Assembly: GCF_001612945.1 (NCBI RefSeq)
Contig: NZ_BDBK01000012.1
Span: 186,001-250,000 of the forward strand
DNA: 64,000 bases
Direction: 5' to 3'
From: Nocardia inohanensis NBRC 100128
GTDB taxonomy: Bacteria; Actinomycetota; Actinomycetes; Mycobacteriales; Mycobacteriaceae
The notes beneath the pieces were generated by a model that had not been told where the DNA came from, searched no databases, and worked only from the letters and a program-made list of their open reading frames with translations. Below are positions 8,533 to 17,086 of the stretch, in pieces (position 1 is the stretch's first letter; every line of letters begins with the position of its first letter). The translations under genes were made by a program, and so were the position numbers.

Positions 8533-9302
8533 CGCCCCATGACATCAGGGCGTCGAATCCAGCTCGCCACGAAATACTCCGCACGCCAGGCCGAACCGGT
8601 GTGCAGCCGCCCCTGGAAGCGGTGCCCGATCGCTGCTCCTGCCAACACCTGCCAGGCCGCCCGGCCAGTCGCGGTCATCCGGAGTCCTCTCGGGTCCAGA
8701 CGTGCGAGCGCATCCGAATCAGCCTGTGCCAGTGCCCGTCTCACCTCACTGTCACACAGCTGAGCGCGATTTCGATTGCGCCGTCGCTCCGCAGCGGCCA
8801 TACTCGTCAATCCCTCGCCCATCACGAGCATGGCAACCCGCTCCGCCCGCCCCGCCAGCTCCCGCCCGAGCAACAAGCACTCCCGAGGTGATGCGTTGAA
8901 TGCGATTGCCTGGTACACAACGTCCGCGGTCATCAGCCCTTCCCCTTTACCGGTGAGCATCAACCAATACCCGAGCGTCAACGACAACGGGAGCGGCTGC
9001 GGCTCACCGAATCCCTCCCATCCGTACTCCCAGCAAATGCCCTGCGCCAACAAACTCCCGTAAGCACCGGCCGGATCGAATGTCCTGGTTCCATGGTCAC
9101 CGCCCACAATCACAACCAGCTCCGCCGCCCTGGCAGCAGGTGTAGTGGACTCACGCAACGTGTTGTACACCGGGATCCCAAGCTGCTGAACCGATTCCGT
9201 ACACGCGGAGCGCAACTTGCCCCATTTACGCGAAGCCTTACCCGCCACATCTGGAATCAACATCATCGGATGCGGGCACATCGCGGCCGAGATCAGAGGC
9301 AC
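8529..9302 (-). CDS. LigB-like (class III extradiol dioxygenase fold) protein
   Basis: A 257-residue protein resembling the conserved actinobacterial LigB-like proteins of the mycobacterial Rv2728c type. The start MPLISAAMCPHPMMLIPDVAG carries the His of the N-terminal strand, followed by VVIVGGDHGTRTF with the Asp/His pair and a C-terminal stretch LARLDPRGLRMTATGRAAWQ. The fold is that of extradiol dioxygenases and Memo, but an enzymatic role for this subgroup is not established. The start is GTG behind AGGAG. It stands alone among accessory genes instead of beside miaA-type housekeeping genes. Confidence 0.62.
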   Translation of the reverse strand: MPLISAAMCPHPMMLIPDVAGKASRKWGKLRSACTESVQQLGIPVYNTLRESTTPAARAAELVVIVGGDHGTRTFDPAGAYGSLLAQGICWEYGWEGFGEPQPLPLSLTLGYWLMLTGKGEGLMTADVVYQAIAFNASPRECLLLGRELAGRAERVAMLVMGEGLTSMAAAERRRNRNRAQLCDSEVRRALAQADSDALARLDPRGLRMTATGRAAWQVLAGAAIGHRFQGRLHTGSAWRAEYFVASWIRRPDVMGR

Positions 9303-9570
9303 AACTACTCCTAACGATCATGATCCTCACCACCTTGACAGACGCACCGCGGACACGGCACCCGGAGCTTGCAGCCGGCGCGACACGGTGGCGCGAGAGC
9401 TCTGTGGCGATGTGCTCGATTTCGGCGACGGTGATCGCGGTATGGAGAGCACGACAACGATCCGGAAGGCTTCCGTCAGAGAGCTCTGGAAAGAAGGCGA
9501 AGCACCCCGGCGTATCAGGATCGCGCGAATCACAGGCCATGTAGCCGCGCGTGCCATCGCTGGTATTCAC
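9238..9570 (-). CDS. Doubtful small hypothetical protein overlapping the LigB-like gene
   Basis: A 110-codon frame starting GTG that overlaps the 5' end of the LigB-like gene by 65 bases. The first two thirds, with CDSRDPDTPGCFAFFPELSD and ITVAEIEHIATELSRHR, look protein-like. The last 40 codons look random and coincide with the neighbour's leader. It may be a decayed gene with a lost stop. I recognise no family. Confidence 0.3.
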   Translation of the reverse strand: MNTSDGTRGYMACDSRDPDTPGCFAFFPELSDGSLPDRCRALHTAITVAEIEHIATELSRHRVAPAASSGCRVRGASVKVVRIMIVRSSCASDLGRDVPASDDVDSRCGG

Positions 9571-9671
9571 CTACCGCGTCGGAGCCACTGCCTGTGACCT
9601 TCCGTCGCGATCTCCAGGACGGCCAGGATGAGGTCGTCCATCGAACGTGAATCGGTGCAGCCGAAGGGTTT

Positions 9672-10271
9672 TCACGCCTCCGGGTTCATGGCCCCGCCCT
9701 TCACCGACTGCAGCAGACCCCACTCGAAGTGTGCGGTGCAGGAGCGTCGGCGTCCCGATTCGGGATCGGTAGCGTCGAAGTCGATGAGAACGTGGTGGTC
9801 TCCGAAACCATCGAAGTGATGGAACGGCCCCAGCTCGGTGTTCTCGAATTCTTCCTGGGTACACGCCCACGGTGTCAGGTCCGCGACCGTTTCCAGGCAT
9901 GGCAGTCGAAGTCCGGATCTGCGGATGAGCCGCCGAAAGACCGGACCGGGTTTGCGTGGGATCTCCATCAGTTCGATCTGCAGGCCAGGCCAGAACGACA
10001 GATCCCAGCGGGCAAATCGAGCGATATGCGACCCCTCCGGGTGCGGATTCTTCGATTCCGGTGTACCCCAGGCCGTCTCGTATTCGGCGAGCGATTCGAA
10101 GTTGTTCACCGCATCCGCCCACCACCAGCGCTTGTCGGCGATCTCTGTGTCGGCTTGCGTGGCGCCGATGCGATCGAGCAGATCCGCGGCGTGCGCCGGA
10201 GCGGTCCTGCACATCACGTGCAGCATCGACAGCTGGTAATCATGCAGTGTCGTCACAGGTTCGCCGGTCAT
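9672..10271 (-). CDS. Hypothetical protein, 199 residues
   Basis: The protein opens MTGEPVTTLHDYQLSMLHVM and is rich in Trp, Phe and His (WWWADAVNNFESLAEYETAW; HHFDGFGDHHVLIDFDATD). The latter block looks like a beta hairpin of an enzyme or binding fold. No signal peptide or membrane helix is seen. The ATG at 10271 has GGGGAGAGG in front; an in-frame start 59 codons upstream has none and would run through promoter-like sequence. Neighbours give no clue and I recognise no family. Confidence 0.6.
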   Translation of the reverse strand: MTGEPVTTLHDYQLSMLHVMCRTAPAHAADLLDRIGATQADTEIADKRWWWADAVNNFESLAEYETAWGTPESKNPHPEGSHIARFARWDLSFWPGLQIELMEIPRKPGPVFRRLIRRSGLRLPCLETVADLTPWACTQEEFENTELGPFHHFDGFGDHHVLIDFDATDPESGRRRSCTAHFEWGLLQSVKGGAMNPEA

Positions 10272-10498
10272 AGCCTCTCCCCGGTCGGCGGAAATCACTT
10301 TCGAACCTAGCAGCGTCGGCACCATCGCGTTGTTCGTCGACTTGGCCCCAACGACCAAGTCAGGCGCGTTCCCCTCGATCCCCTGACTGGTGAGCGCACC
10401 GCCGAACGAGCGAGGACGAAACTGCCTGCCGTGGCAGACGCGAACCAACTGTCCGAACTAATTGGCCTCCAATGCTTTTCAATGTGAACGCCGGGGAT

Positions 10499-11014
10499 TC
10501 AGTTCCTGCGCAACCCTGCGCGGATGTCGGCAACGTTGGCTGCGGCGGAGCCGATGTTGTCGATGAGAATCCGAGGCTCGGTAAAGGGCTCCCAGCGCCG
10601 AGCTCGCACCTGTGTCCAGGTCGGGTTGGCTTGTCCCGGCCAGTCGGGAGTGCGTGCCTCCACACGGCGACGATGTTCGACCGCATCGGAGCAGATCACC
10701 TCGACCCAGTGCAGCCCTACATTCGATCGGCGGGCGAGGTCGCCCCACGTATTCCGAGCCGCCTCGATGTTGTTGCAGGCATCGATGACCACCGAACGCC
10801 CGCCCCGCAGTTGGTCTTCGGCTACCCACGCCGCGGCGACATAGCCGACCGGGTTTTCCTCGAACGGCATCAACGTCGACACGATCGCCGCCTCGATGGT
10901 GTCGATACGCAGGAATGTCGCTCCCACCTCGTCGGCGAGGGCACGGGCCAACGTGGTCTTCCCGCATCCCGGTAGGCCGGCGAACACCACCAGAGAAGCT
11001 GTTCCGACTGCCAT
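10499..11014 (-). CDS. P-loop nucleotide kinase-like protein
   Basis: A 171-residue AAA_33/zeta-toxin-like P-loop protein. Walker A is GLPGCGKTTLA at residues ~13-23, an early Asp lies in FLRIDTIEAA, a Walker-B-like strand in SVVIDACNN, and an Arg-rich lid in HRRRVEARTPDWPG. Such proteins phosphorylate small metabolites, antibiotics or nucleotides. No cognate antitoxin gene is adjacent, so a free-standing kinase is more likely than a toxin. The ATG stands 7 bases after TAAGAT (11022-11027), a leaderless promoter arrangement. Confidence 0.75.
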   Translation of the reverse strand: MAVGTASLVVFAGLPGCGKTTLARALADEVGATFLRIDTIEAAIVSTLMPFEENPVGYVAAAWVAEDQLRGGRSVVIDACNNIEAARNTWGDLARRSNVGLHWVEVICSDAVEHRRRVEARTPDWPGQANPTWTQVRARRWEPFTEPRILIDNIGSAAANVADIRAGLRRN

Positions 11015-11179
11015 ACGGCTGATCTTATGACCCTCGATCGATCGTGGTTGTCGGGTGGATATCAGATCCCAGGTGAACGTTCCGGCGGCTGGGTCTTGGT
11101 GAACTGCAACGAGATGTAGGGCATCGACGGTGAGGGTTGCCGTGATCTCGACGGAACCGCCTCGGATGAGCACAGCCCG

Positions 11180-11197
11180 GCACGCACTATATTTCCG
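11180..11197 (+). repeat. Weak copy of the dispersed 18-bp intergenic core
   Basis: The bases GCACGCACTATATTTCCG match the core GAACGCACTnnATTGCCG at most positions. It lies in the gap between the kinase and the GFA gene. Confidence 0.4.
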
Positions 11198-11263
11198 AGT
11201 TGAGCATGTTGGTTGCAGTCGGTCATGGATTGGTTGTCGGTGCGGCTGGCTAAGATTCGCGGG

Positions 11264-11638
11264 ATGTCACAGACCCTGACTGGCGGCTGTCTCTGCGGCA
11301 ATATTCGGTTCTCCGCGACCGGAGACCCGGACTTCCCACATCTGTGTTCGTGTACGCATTGCCAGCGACTGTCGGGCGCGCCGGTGATGTCCTGGGTGTC
11401 TTTCCCAGAAGAGGGATTCGAGTGGACCGGTGCCGGTGGGGAGCCCACCTGGTTCGAGACGTTCCCCCAGGTATGTCGAGGATTCTGCCCGCTGTGCGGA
11501 TCAACCATGGCGTCCAAGGGGGATGAGGCCGGGCTAATCGGGGTCACGATGATGGCGTTGGACGATCAAGCCGGCCTTGTACCGGTCCGGCAGAGCTTTG
11601 CTCAGAACGCAGTCTCGTGGCTTCCCCCGTTGACATGA
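11264..11638 (+). CDS. GFA-domain (Mss4-fold) zinc protein
   Basis: A 124-residue protein of the glutathione-dependent formaldehyde-activating (GFA) superfamily. It has the zinc ligands of the fold: CLCG at ~8-11, CSCTHC at ~29-34 and CPLCGS near residue 83. Despite the family name most members have unknown substrates, and actinobacteria of this type use mycothiol rather than glutathione, so formaldehyde activation should not be assumed. The ATG follows TAAGAT (11251-11256) by 7 bases, a textbook leaderless start. An upstream in-frame ATG would include the promoter. Confidence 0.82.
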   Translation: MSQTLTGGCLCGNIRFSATGDPDFPHLCSCTHCQRLSGAPVMSWVSFPEEGFEWTGAGGEPTWFETFPQVCRGFCPLCGSTMASKGDEAGLIGVTMMALDDQAGLVPVRQSFAQNAVSWLPPLT

Positions 11639-11692
11639 CTGCGGGGGTGCATGATCTACGACAAGCACAAAGGGACCGGCGGGCCGCCGTCC

Positions 11693-12874
11693 CTATCCGA
11701 GAGATCGCTGCGGCGGCAGTTGGGGTGCGAGGGGACGCGCGATACGAAGAAGTATGTCGCACAACTGCTCTCGGGTTTGGTAGCGGCGGTCCCAACTACC
11801 CACCTCCATCTCCACCGCGCCGACCAGGGCCGCGGATCGCTCACCGAAAGGTGTATCGAACACCAGGTTGCAGGAGTGCTCCGGCGAGGTGACCTGCGGC
11901 AGGCTCATCGATCGGCGGCCCGCCACGTTGATCGGGGTGAAGGTTTCATGAAAGCCCGGGTAGTAGTAGGCGCGCTGGAAACTGCTCTCACCGGCACTGA
12001 TCGTGAAGTTGTAGCCGTCCTGGCTCCACATGCAACTCTTGTACGATTCCAGAGTGCTGAAGCCCTCGTGGCGCTTGGCGGCCGGGTCCAGTCCGGCCTG
12101 CGCGATCGCCTCGTCGGAGATGGTGCAGGGATCCCACACCGTGATCGGCGTATCGACCGCGGGGGCGCCCGGCGCGCGGGTGTCCGGTGGCAGCTTCCAG
12201 CCGAACTCGGTGCGGGGCATGATGTTCGGGAGTTCGGCAGCCAGGACGGTCACCAATGCTTGCGCGCTCGATCGCAGGTCGGCTTGCAGATAGCGCGAAT
12301 GCAGCACCGGCACCTGGTTGCCGCCGGTCCAGTCCACACCGGCGGTACGGATGTCGATCTGGAGGTTGGCGATTCTGGCACTGGCTCCGGCCCGATCAGC
12401 GTCCAAGAACCCGGTCCCGGCCCAACTGACCGCCTCATCGCCCACGCCGAGCAGCGGCGCGGTGTCATCCACCTCTGACGCTGGCGCACCGGGCTTCAAG
12501 GTCGGGGTGATGGTGCGGAAAGGGCGGTGGATCGCGACGTTGATATCGATGGTGCGCGAGAGCGCCCCGGCGGCCGGCACACCGGGCCCGCGCGGCATCG
12601 GGTCCTCGAACACGATCCGGCACCCGACATTGCGAAAACCGTCTCGGGACTCGGCATCCGTGAGCGTCAACGACTTGTTGGCCTGGTACAGATCGGCGGC
12701 GACGATCTCACGCAGAGTGGAGGCGATCAGGGGTTCGAGCTCGCCGCACGTCGGCGGTGAAACATATCCGGTGTAGGAGTTGTCTTCGGAATCGCCTCGG
12801 CCGCAACCACTTCCCGCCACACATATTCCGATCAGCACCAGGGAGAGCGCGATCCGATCGATGACCCTGGACAT
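11693..12874 (-). CDS. DUF3558-type lipoprotein, 393 residues
   Basis: The N-terminus has a signal peptide ending GICVAGSGCG, a weak lipobox with the probable lipidated Cys at residue ~24. The mature part holds two halves with paired cysteines. The second half, from WDPCTISDEAIAQAGLDP through SCMWSQDG to CDILLRIARPL, matches the DUF3558 domain common in nocardial and mycobacterial lipoproteins. The role is unknown; it presumably sits on the outer face of the plasma membrane. The ATG beginning MSRVID is chosen because the signal peptide starts there. Confidence 0.72.
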   Translation of the reverse strand: MSRVIDRIALSLVLIGICVAGSGCGRGDSEDNSYTGYVSPPTCGELEPLIASTLREIVAADLYQANKSLTLTDAESRDGFRNVGCRIVFEDPMPRGPGVPAAGALSRTIDINVAIHRPFRTITPTLKPGAPASEVDDTAPLLGVGDEAVSWAGTGFLDADRAGASARIANLQIDIRTAGVDWTGGNQVPVLHSRYLQADLRSSAQALVTVLAAELPNIMPRTEFGWKLPPDTRAPGAPAVDTPITVWDPCTISDEAIAQAGLDPAAKRHEGFSTLESYKSCMWSQDGYNFTISAGESSFQRAYYYPGFHETFTPINVAGRRSMSLPQVTSPEHSCNLVFDTPFGERSAALVGAVEMEVGSWDRRYQTREQLCDILLRIARPLAPQLPPQRSLG

Positions 12875-12950
12875 GCCCCACCCCGTTGAACTCCTGCCGC
12901 CGGTATCCCCCGGGCGATGTGGCGGTTGATCTTGCCACAACTGGGGCCGC

Positions 12951-13196
12951 TCACCCCATAGTGCGGAGCCGTCGACGAGCACGGCGCACGATTACGACCA
13001 CATTCAGACCCAGAGCCGCCGCGCCCGCGAACGCCAGCGCACCGAGCACGAGCCCGCCCAGTGAAACCAACAACGCGCCGCACACCACCAACACTGCTAC
13101 CAGAAGCAATTCGAAAAGCACACCAAACGCCACCACCCACAGCACCATTCGTCGCCGCCGCACTATTGCGGCATCGTCATCCCCCACTGATCTCAT
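12951..13196 (-). CDS. Small two-helix membrane protein
   Basis: An 81-residue protein with a charged N-terminus (DDDAAIVRRRR) and two hydrophobic segments at ~17-41 and ~42-66, closed by a basic tail VRRARRRL. This predicts a hairpin with both ends in the cytoplasm. The ATG lies 6 bases after TACGGT (13203-13208), consistent with a leaderless transcript. No family is recognised. Confidence 0.62.
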   Translation of the reverse strand: MRSVGDDDAAIVRRRRMVLWVVAFGVLFELLLVAVLVVCGALLVSLGGLVLGALAFAGAAALGLNVVVIVRRARRRLRTMG

Positions 13197-13548
13197 GGCG
13201 CGACCGTACCGGCTCGGCGGGCGATCACACCACCGGGCGGGTTCCGTTGTGCTGTCGAGTGGATTCACGCCTGCGAGTGATACGAGGACCGATATTCGAG
13301 ACCGAGTGCGCTACGCGATCCGGCGAGCGGCTGTCGATGTTCGAAGCCGTGTTCAGGGTCGCCCACAGTGCTGTTCAGCTGGGCCTTGACGCCTCTCTGC
13401 TCGTCGGCCGGAAGAGACCAACGCACTTGAAATGCCGAATTGCGTCAAGCGATTACGCGAGTCGACACCCGTACGTACCTGCACGCAGGGGGCCTACCCG
13501 TGGGCAGTTCACGAATCGGTCATAACGGGTCGTGTTGTGTCCATAGAC
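13197..13548. other. Intergenic region, 352 bases
   Basis: The left end carries the leaderless promoter of the small membrane protein. At 13419-13437 lies CAACGCACTTGAAATGCCG, a weak copy of the dispersed intergenic repeat. The right end must carry the promoter of the secreted-protein pair. I see no convincing gene; frames crossing it are broken or start-less. Confidence 0.5.
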
Positions 13549-13821
13549 ATGATCAAACGAGCAGTTCCGACTATCCTCACCGCTGCGGCACTTATCTCGA
13601 TCCCCGCTGCGATCGCCTCGGCCGCGCCGGGCACCGGATCGTTCGGCGGCGGCAACTCCGTGCCCACCGATTCCTGGGGCGACTTCTACTCGCTCGCCGA
13701 ATGCAACATCACCGGATCCACGATGAAATCCAACGACTCGACCATCCGCACATGGAACTGCGTCGAGGGCGTCGACAAGGCCGGATACACCTACTGGCGA
13801 CTGTTCACCTACGGCTACTGA
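13549..13821 (+). CDS. Small secreted protein, 90 residues
   Basis: A signal peptide of ~27 residues (MIKRAVPTILTAAALISIPA, then AIASA before APGTG) predicts export by Sec. The mature part is ~63 residues with two cysteines (AECNITG and WNCVEGVD), probably one disulfide, and ends in YWRLFTYGY. It precedes another small secreted protein by 11 bases, so the two form an operon. No family is recognised. Confidence 0.72.
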   Translation: MIKRAVPTILTAAALISIPAAIASAAPGTGSFGGGNSVPTDSWGDFYSLAECNITGSTMKSNDSTIRTWNCVEGVDKAGYTYWRLFTYGY

Positions 13822-13832
13822 GAGGTATCGAC

Positions 13833-14069
13833 ATGCTTGTTGGCAAAGTCTCAAGGCTGGCAGCGCTTGTCGTAGTCGCGGGGGCGCTCACCGCAGGGGC
13901 GGGTGCCGCCGGCGCCGCGCCCGTCGTGCAATGCCAGGCGATCGGGTGCGAGCCGACCACGTTGCCCGCCCCTGAATCCCACAATCCGAACGCTGAAGCG
14001 CCGGGTACGGACATGCGACCGAACGGCACCGATGGCAACTGCGGCAAGTACGCCTGCCAATGGAAATGA
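13833..14069 (+). CDS. Small secreted Cys-containing protein, 78 residues
   Basis: A signal peptide (basic MLVGKVSRL, then hydrophobic ALVVVAGALTAGAGAAGAA) leads to a mature part of ~50 residues with four cysteines (QCQAIGC and NCGKYAC) in two spaced pairs. GAGAGG stands 7 bases before the ATG. It is second in a two-gene unit with the secreted protein ahead of it. The Pro/Asn-rich middle suggests a flexible extracellular peptide. Function unknown. Confidence 0.7.
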   Translation: MLVGKVSRLAALVVVAGALTAGAGAAGAAPVVQCQAIGCEPTTLPAPESHNPNAEAPGTDMRPNGTDGNCGKYACQWK

Positions 14070-14392
14070 CTCGCTAGATACGCGGAAGGCCCCTGCCTGC
14101 GCTCGTGATGAGCCTCCAGCGTTGGGATCTCGACGAGCTCTTGGCGCGCTGACGGAACCGGCCGGCGCGGGCGGGGCGACGCTCAACGGCCGTGCTGATC
14201 CGGTGCCTTGAGTTCAATTACGAGGCTCGGTCGGTTTACGGCAGCGGGAACGGGCGGCTGGGCATGCAAACTTGGTTACGGCGTCGCGGGGTTTTTCCAC
14301 TTCTAACCAAGCGTGTTCGTTCAACCCATCGACGCAGGGAACCGACCGCCGGATCTCGAGCATCGGCCCTCACCCCGGGATCGCACTGTCGA
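14070..14392. other. Intergenic region, 323 bases, no gene seen
   Basis: It lies between the 3' ends of the secreted pair and the minus-strand 118-residue gene. I see no repeat core, no clear hairpin terminator and no coding frame with start and ribosome site. Confidence 0.4.
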
Positions 14393-14749
14393 TCAGAGCT
14401 GATCGCGTCGCATGAACGCCAGCGTGTACGCGAAGTTGTTCTGCTCCTTGTCGCGATCCAGCATGCTCACAAGACTCCAGCCCTGACCCTCCAACCATTC
14501 GATGGCGTCGGTCATGGCCACGATCGGCCCGAAGAACGCCTGATCGAAGTCGGCCATGGTCGGAATGAACTTCTGCTGGAGCGGCGCCTTCGTGCTCAAT
14601 ACCAGGTATCGGCGCGAATACGACCGCAAATCGAACGCGCCGTTCAGCAGCGCGTAGACATCGACAATCGGCGATTGCGGGTGCGGGGTGGTCACGGCCC
14701 CATCCTGCATCAAGATCACTCGCTGGATGTATGCCTCCTCGACATCCAT
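14393..14749 (-). CDS. Hypothetical protein, 118 residues
   Basis: A soluble protein starting MDVEEAYIQRVILMQDG. The C-terminal block IEWLEGQGWSLVSMLDRD followed by a beta strand ending AFMRRD resembles the DUF4177-like pattern in which a Trp-rich helix precedes a strand. The middle holds DLRSYSRRYLVLSTKAP. No signal peptide or membrane helix is present. It stands alone on the minus strand. Confidence 0.6.
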   Translation of the reverse strand: MDVEEAYIQRVILMQDGAVTTPHPQSPIVDVYALLNGAFDLRSYSRRYLVLSTKAPLQQKFIPTMADFDQAFFGPIVAMTDAIEWLEGQGWSLVSMLDRDKEQNNFAYTLAFMRRDQL

Positions 14750-15088
14750 GGCAGAGAGAGTAATTCGCAGCTGGCAGCACGGGCAGGTCCCTGCACCGAA
14801 ACGAATCCAACGGGAACGTCCTCGACTGCCGATGGGCGGGCCCGAGGGATCGTCGAGCGGCTGGGCGAGGAAGTCCTGCTGTGGCCGCTGATCGAACCGG
14901 TTGGTCGATGACTAGTTGGTCGATGAGCCCCGTAGTGCGACAACGATTGTCATGCTGACAGCGGTGGTGGCTATCGTCAATTCGTCGCGGACCCACGACA
15001 TGACCCAGACCCGCCTGACCGTAGGCGAAAGCGGTCCGAGCAACCGGGGATTGCGTATCTATCGGATCCCCGTTCGTATGCTGGCGGC
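14750..15088. other. Intergenic region, 339 bases, between divergent genes
   Basis: It holds the promoters of two divergent genes. TTGGTCGATGA occurs twice as a direct repeat 15 bases apart (14901-14911 and 14916-14926). The right end carries the leaderless -10 TATGCT (15077-15082) of the next gene. No coding frame is convincing. Confidence 0.4.
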
Positions 15089-15658
15089 GTGAGCGACTTG
15101 GCGTATTTTCTGGCGGCGTCTGAGCAGGGGTTCCCGCTTGATGTGGACGAGGTGGTGAATTCCTTGATCCAGGAGGGGATTCTGTTGCCGGTCGACTGGT
15201 CCGGCGAGGAACGGACCGGACAGATAGCGCAATTCGTGGCGGGTCGGGTGACGGCCTTCGGGAAGGACCGCACGGTTGTCGCTGCCGTCGAATCCGCGGC
15301 TCAGCAAGCGGCCGGGGCCGACCTCGAACGTGGTGAACACGTGCCGGCGATTCTGCGCGCAGTGGATGAAGCCCTGGCGAGTGCAGGGTTGGCGCTCGGC
15401 GAACTCCGCTCCGGCGACGACACCTACCGCGTTGGCGTCATGCGCCGCACGACGGCCTCCAGTCTGGCGTGGGGTGTGAATCAGCCTTCTCCCGAGTTGC
15501 TCTACATCATCGACTGTCCGTGCGGTGGCATGAACGTGTGGCAGCTTCCCGCCACGGAAGTGAAACCTGCGGAGGGCGAGTGCGACTCGTGCGGGCACGA
15601 CTTGTTCGATTCCGCCGGTACCCCGATCGTGCCCATGGTCGTGGAGCCCGTCCGCTGA
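15089..15658 (+). CDS. Hypothetical protein with a C-terminal zinc ribbon, 189 residues
   Basis: The first ~115 residues are mixed helical with several Glu/Ala-rich segments (FPLDVDEVVNSLIQEG near the start). The end carries IIDCPCGGMNVW and ECDSCGHDLFD, a CxC/CxxC pair spaced as a rubredoxin- or ribbon-type zinc knuckle. The start is GTG, 6 bases after TATGCT (15077-15082), so it is probably leaderless. No family recognised; a nucleic-acid or protein-binding role is possible for such ribbons. Confidence 0.65.
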   Translation: MSDLAYFLAASEQGFPLDVDEVVNSLIQEGILLPVDWSGEERTGQIAQFVAGRVTAFGKDRTVVAAVESAAQQAAGADLERGEHVPAILRAVDEALASAGLALGELRSGDDTYRVGVMRRTTASSLAWGVNQPSPELLYIIDCPCGGMNVWQLPATEVKPAEGECDSCGHDLFDSAGTPIVPMVVEPVR

Positions 15659-15772
15659 GGTAGTCCGTGCTTGCGAACGCGGATCCGATGCCGACCGAGC
15701 CCACGCTACTGCCTGTTCTCGCCACATTAGGCGGACCGACACAACGAAGGCGACGGTGCGGTTGCGGCGTAG

Positions 15773-16873
15773 TCATTCGCCGCGCTCCGCACCACGTCGA
15801 CCGAGCACGTCGAGGACGCGGTTCGCCCATTCGCGGGTTCGTTCGTTGTCGCTGTTGGCTGCTGAGACCGGGATGCAATGCCACGACGGTGTGTTCAGCA
15901 GGGACCAGTAGCCGACTCGCAATGCTGCCAAGGTTGCCCAGTCCGGCGCAGTCACGTTGGGGCGACCGTCCAGAAAGCAAGCGAGGGCCCACGCCCAGCG
16001 ATACCGATCCGAGCTCGGAGCGAGTCCGCGTACGTGTGAAAGATAGTCCGTGAGAACCTGTTCGGCCTGCCCGTAGTCCCACAGGGTGCCTCCCATGCCG
16101 TCACACCAGGCCATGGTGGACATCAGCTCTCCGGTGTGGTCGATGAGCGTCTCGTCGGCGTCTGGTGCTGCTATGGCTGTGTGGACCGGTGCGGCACAGG
16201 AGACCTTGTAGGCGAATTCGCCGGTGAGGTCGTCACCGTTGCACGCTTTGCGCAGTAGCCAAGGCTCGGCTGCGGGGTCACCTAGCTCGCAGAGGGCATA
16301 GACCAGGTACACCCGGCCCCAGCCCGCAGTGCGGTCAGCGAGCCAGATGAGGTTCGTCGTGGCATCGGGAAGCCGGGCAAGAGCCTGGGCGGCGAGCAGC
16401 CCAAAGGTGTTGGACAACAATCCGATCGTCTGGATCAGCCGGACGTCTTGTTCGGTCCCGGCGACGGCGAGCAACGCCATGCCGAGCACGGTCGGGTTCT
16501 GATCGGTGCTGGTGAGGGTGAGATGACGGCCGAGCTCACGGGCCTGGCCGGGGTCCGCGCGACTGATGGCCTCTCGCACTGATGGCCACAACGCACTCTC
16601 GATGTCGTACTCGATGACCTCGCGGTAGAGCTTTGCGATGTCGCGGTGTCGGGTTGGGGCGCTGAAGTATTCATCGATGAGTCGGCTCGTGCGGATGCCC
16701 CGGAAATCGGATTCGTCGTCACTCCCGCGGCAGCGGTCCCGGCGGTCGGCGTCCGGATATGGTCGGCCCGCACGAGGCAGTGGAATGTCCGGGTACCTGC
16801 GGGCAAGAGCACGCGCATGGTTGTAGAAGGTGGTTCTGCGGCTGGGCTGGGCCGAGCCGGTGGGCACGCTCAT
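15773..16873 (-). CDS. HEAT-like helical repeat protein, ~366 residues
   Basis: Residues ~95-330 are a chain of helix pairs rich in Leu/Ala (REAISRADPGQARELGRHL, GMALLAVAGTEQDVRLIQ, GLLAAQALARLPDATTN, YALCELGDPAAEPWLLRK), a pattern of HEAT/Armadillo-like repeats. No catalytic motif or membrane helix is visible. The start MSVPTGSAQ is chosen from the ATG nearest the fold; an ATG 27 codons upstream is possible. Unknown role, perhaps protein scaffolding. Confidence 0.6.
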   Translation of the reverse strand: MSVPTGSAQPSRRTTFYNHARALARRYPDIPLPRAGRPYPDADRRDRCRGSDDESDFRGIRTSRLIDEYFSAPTRHRDIAKLYREVIEYDIESALWPSVREAISRADPGQARELGRHLTLTSTDQNPTVLGMALLAVAGTEQDVRLIQTIGLLSNTFGLLAAQALARLPDATTNLIWLADRTAGWGRVYLVYALCELGDPAAEPWLLRKACNGDDLTGEFAYKVSCAAPVHTAIAAPDADETLIDHTGELMSTMAWCDGMGGTLWDYGQAEQVLTDYLSHVRGLAPSSDRYRWAWALACFLDGRPNVTAPDWATLAALRVGYWSLLNTPSWHCIPVSAANSDNERTREWANRVLDVLGRRGAERGE

Positions 16874-17086
16874 CGCGCGGTGGAGAACTCGATTCTTGCG
16901 ATCATGAGAGCAGATCGTGACAGGCATTGCGGGCCTTGGCAAACGGTTCGGCAACCAGAACGAATTGGTCGAGTCGCGCGGTCACGGGAACGTACTGATC
17001 TGCCACGACCCGGGCATCCGGAACCGGCGCGGGCTCGGCCTGCGAGTGCACGCACATGCCGATTCCAGTGCGCACGAGGTCGGATC

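Noticed and set aside
10499..11014. Zeta-type toxin with an antitoxin
   Set aside because: No small antitoxin gene lies next to it and the coding start is leaderless and isolated; a plain kinase is the simpler reading.
14187..14911. A 239-codon plus-strand gene
   Set aside because: It runs antisense to the better-supported 118-residue gene, begins without a ribosome site and has an Arg/His-rich shadow composition.
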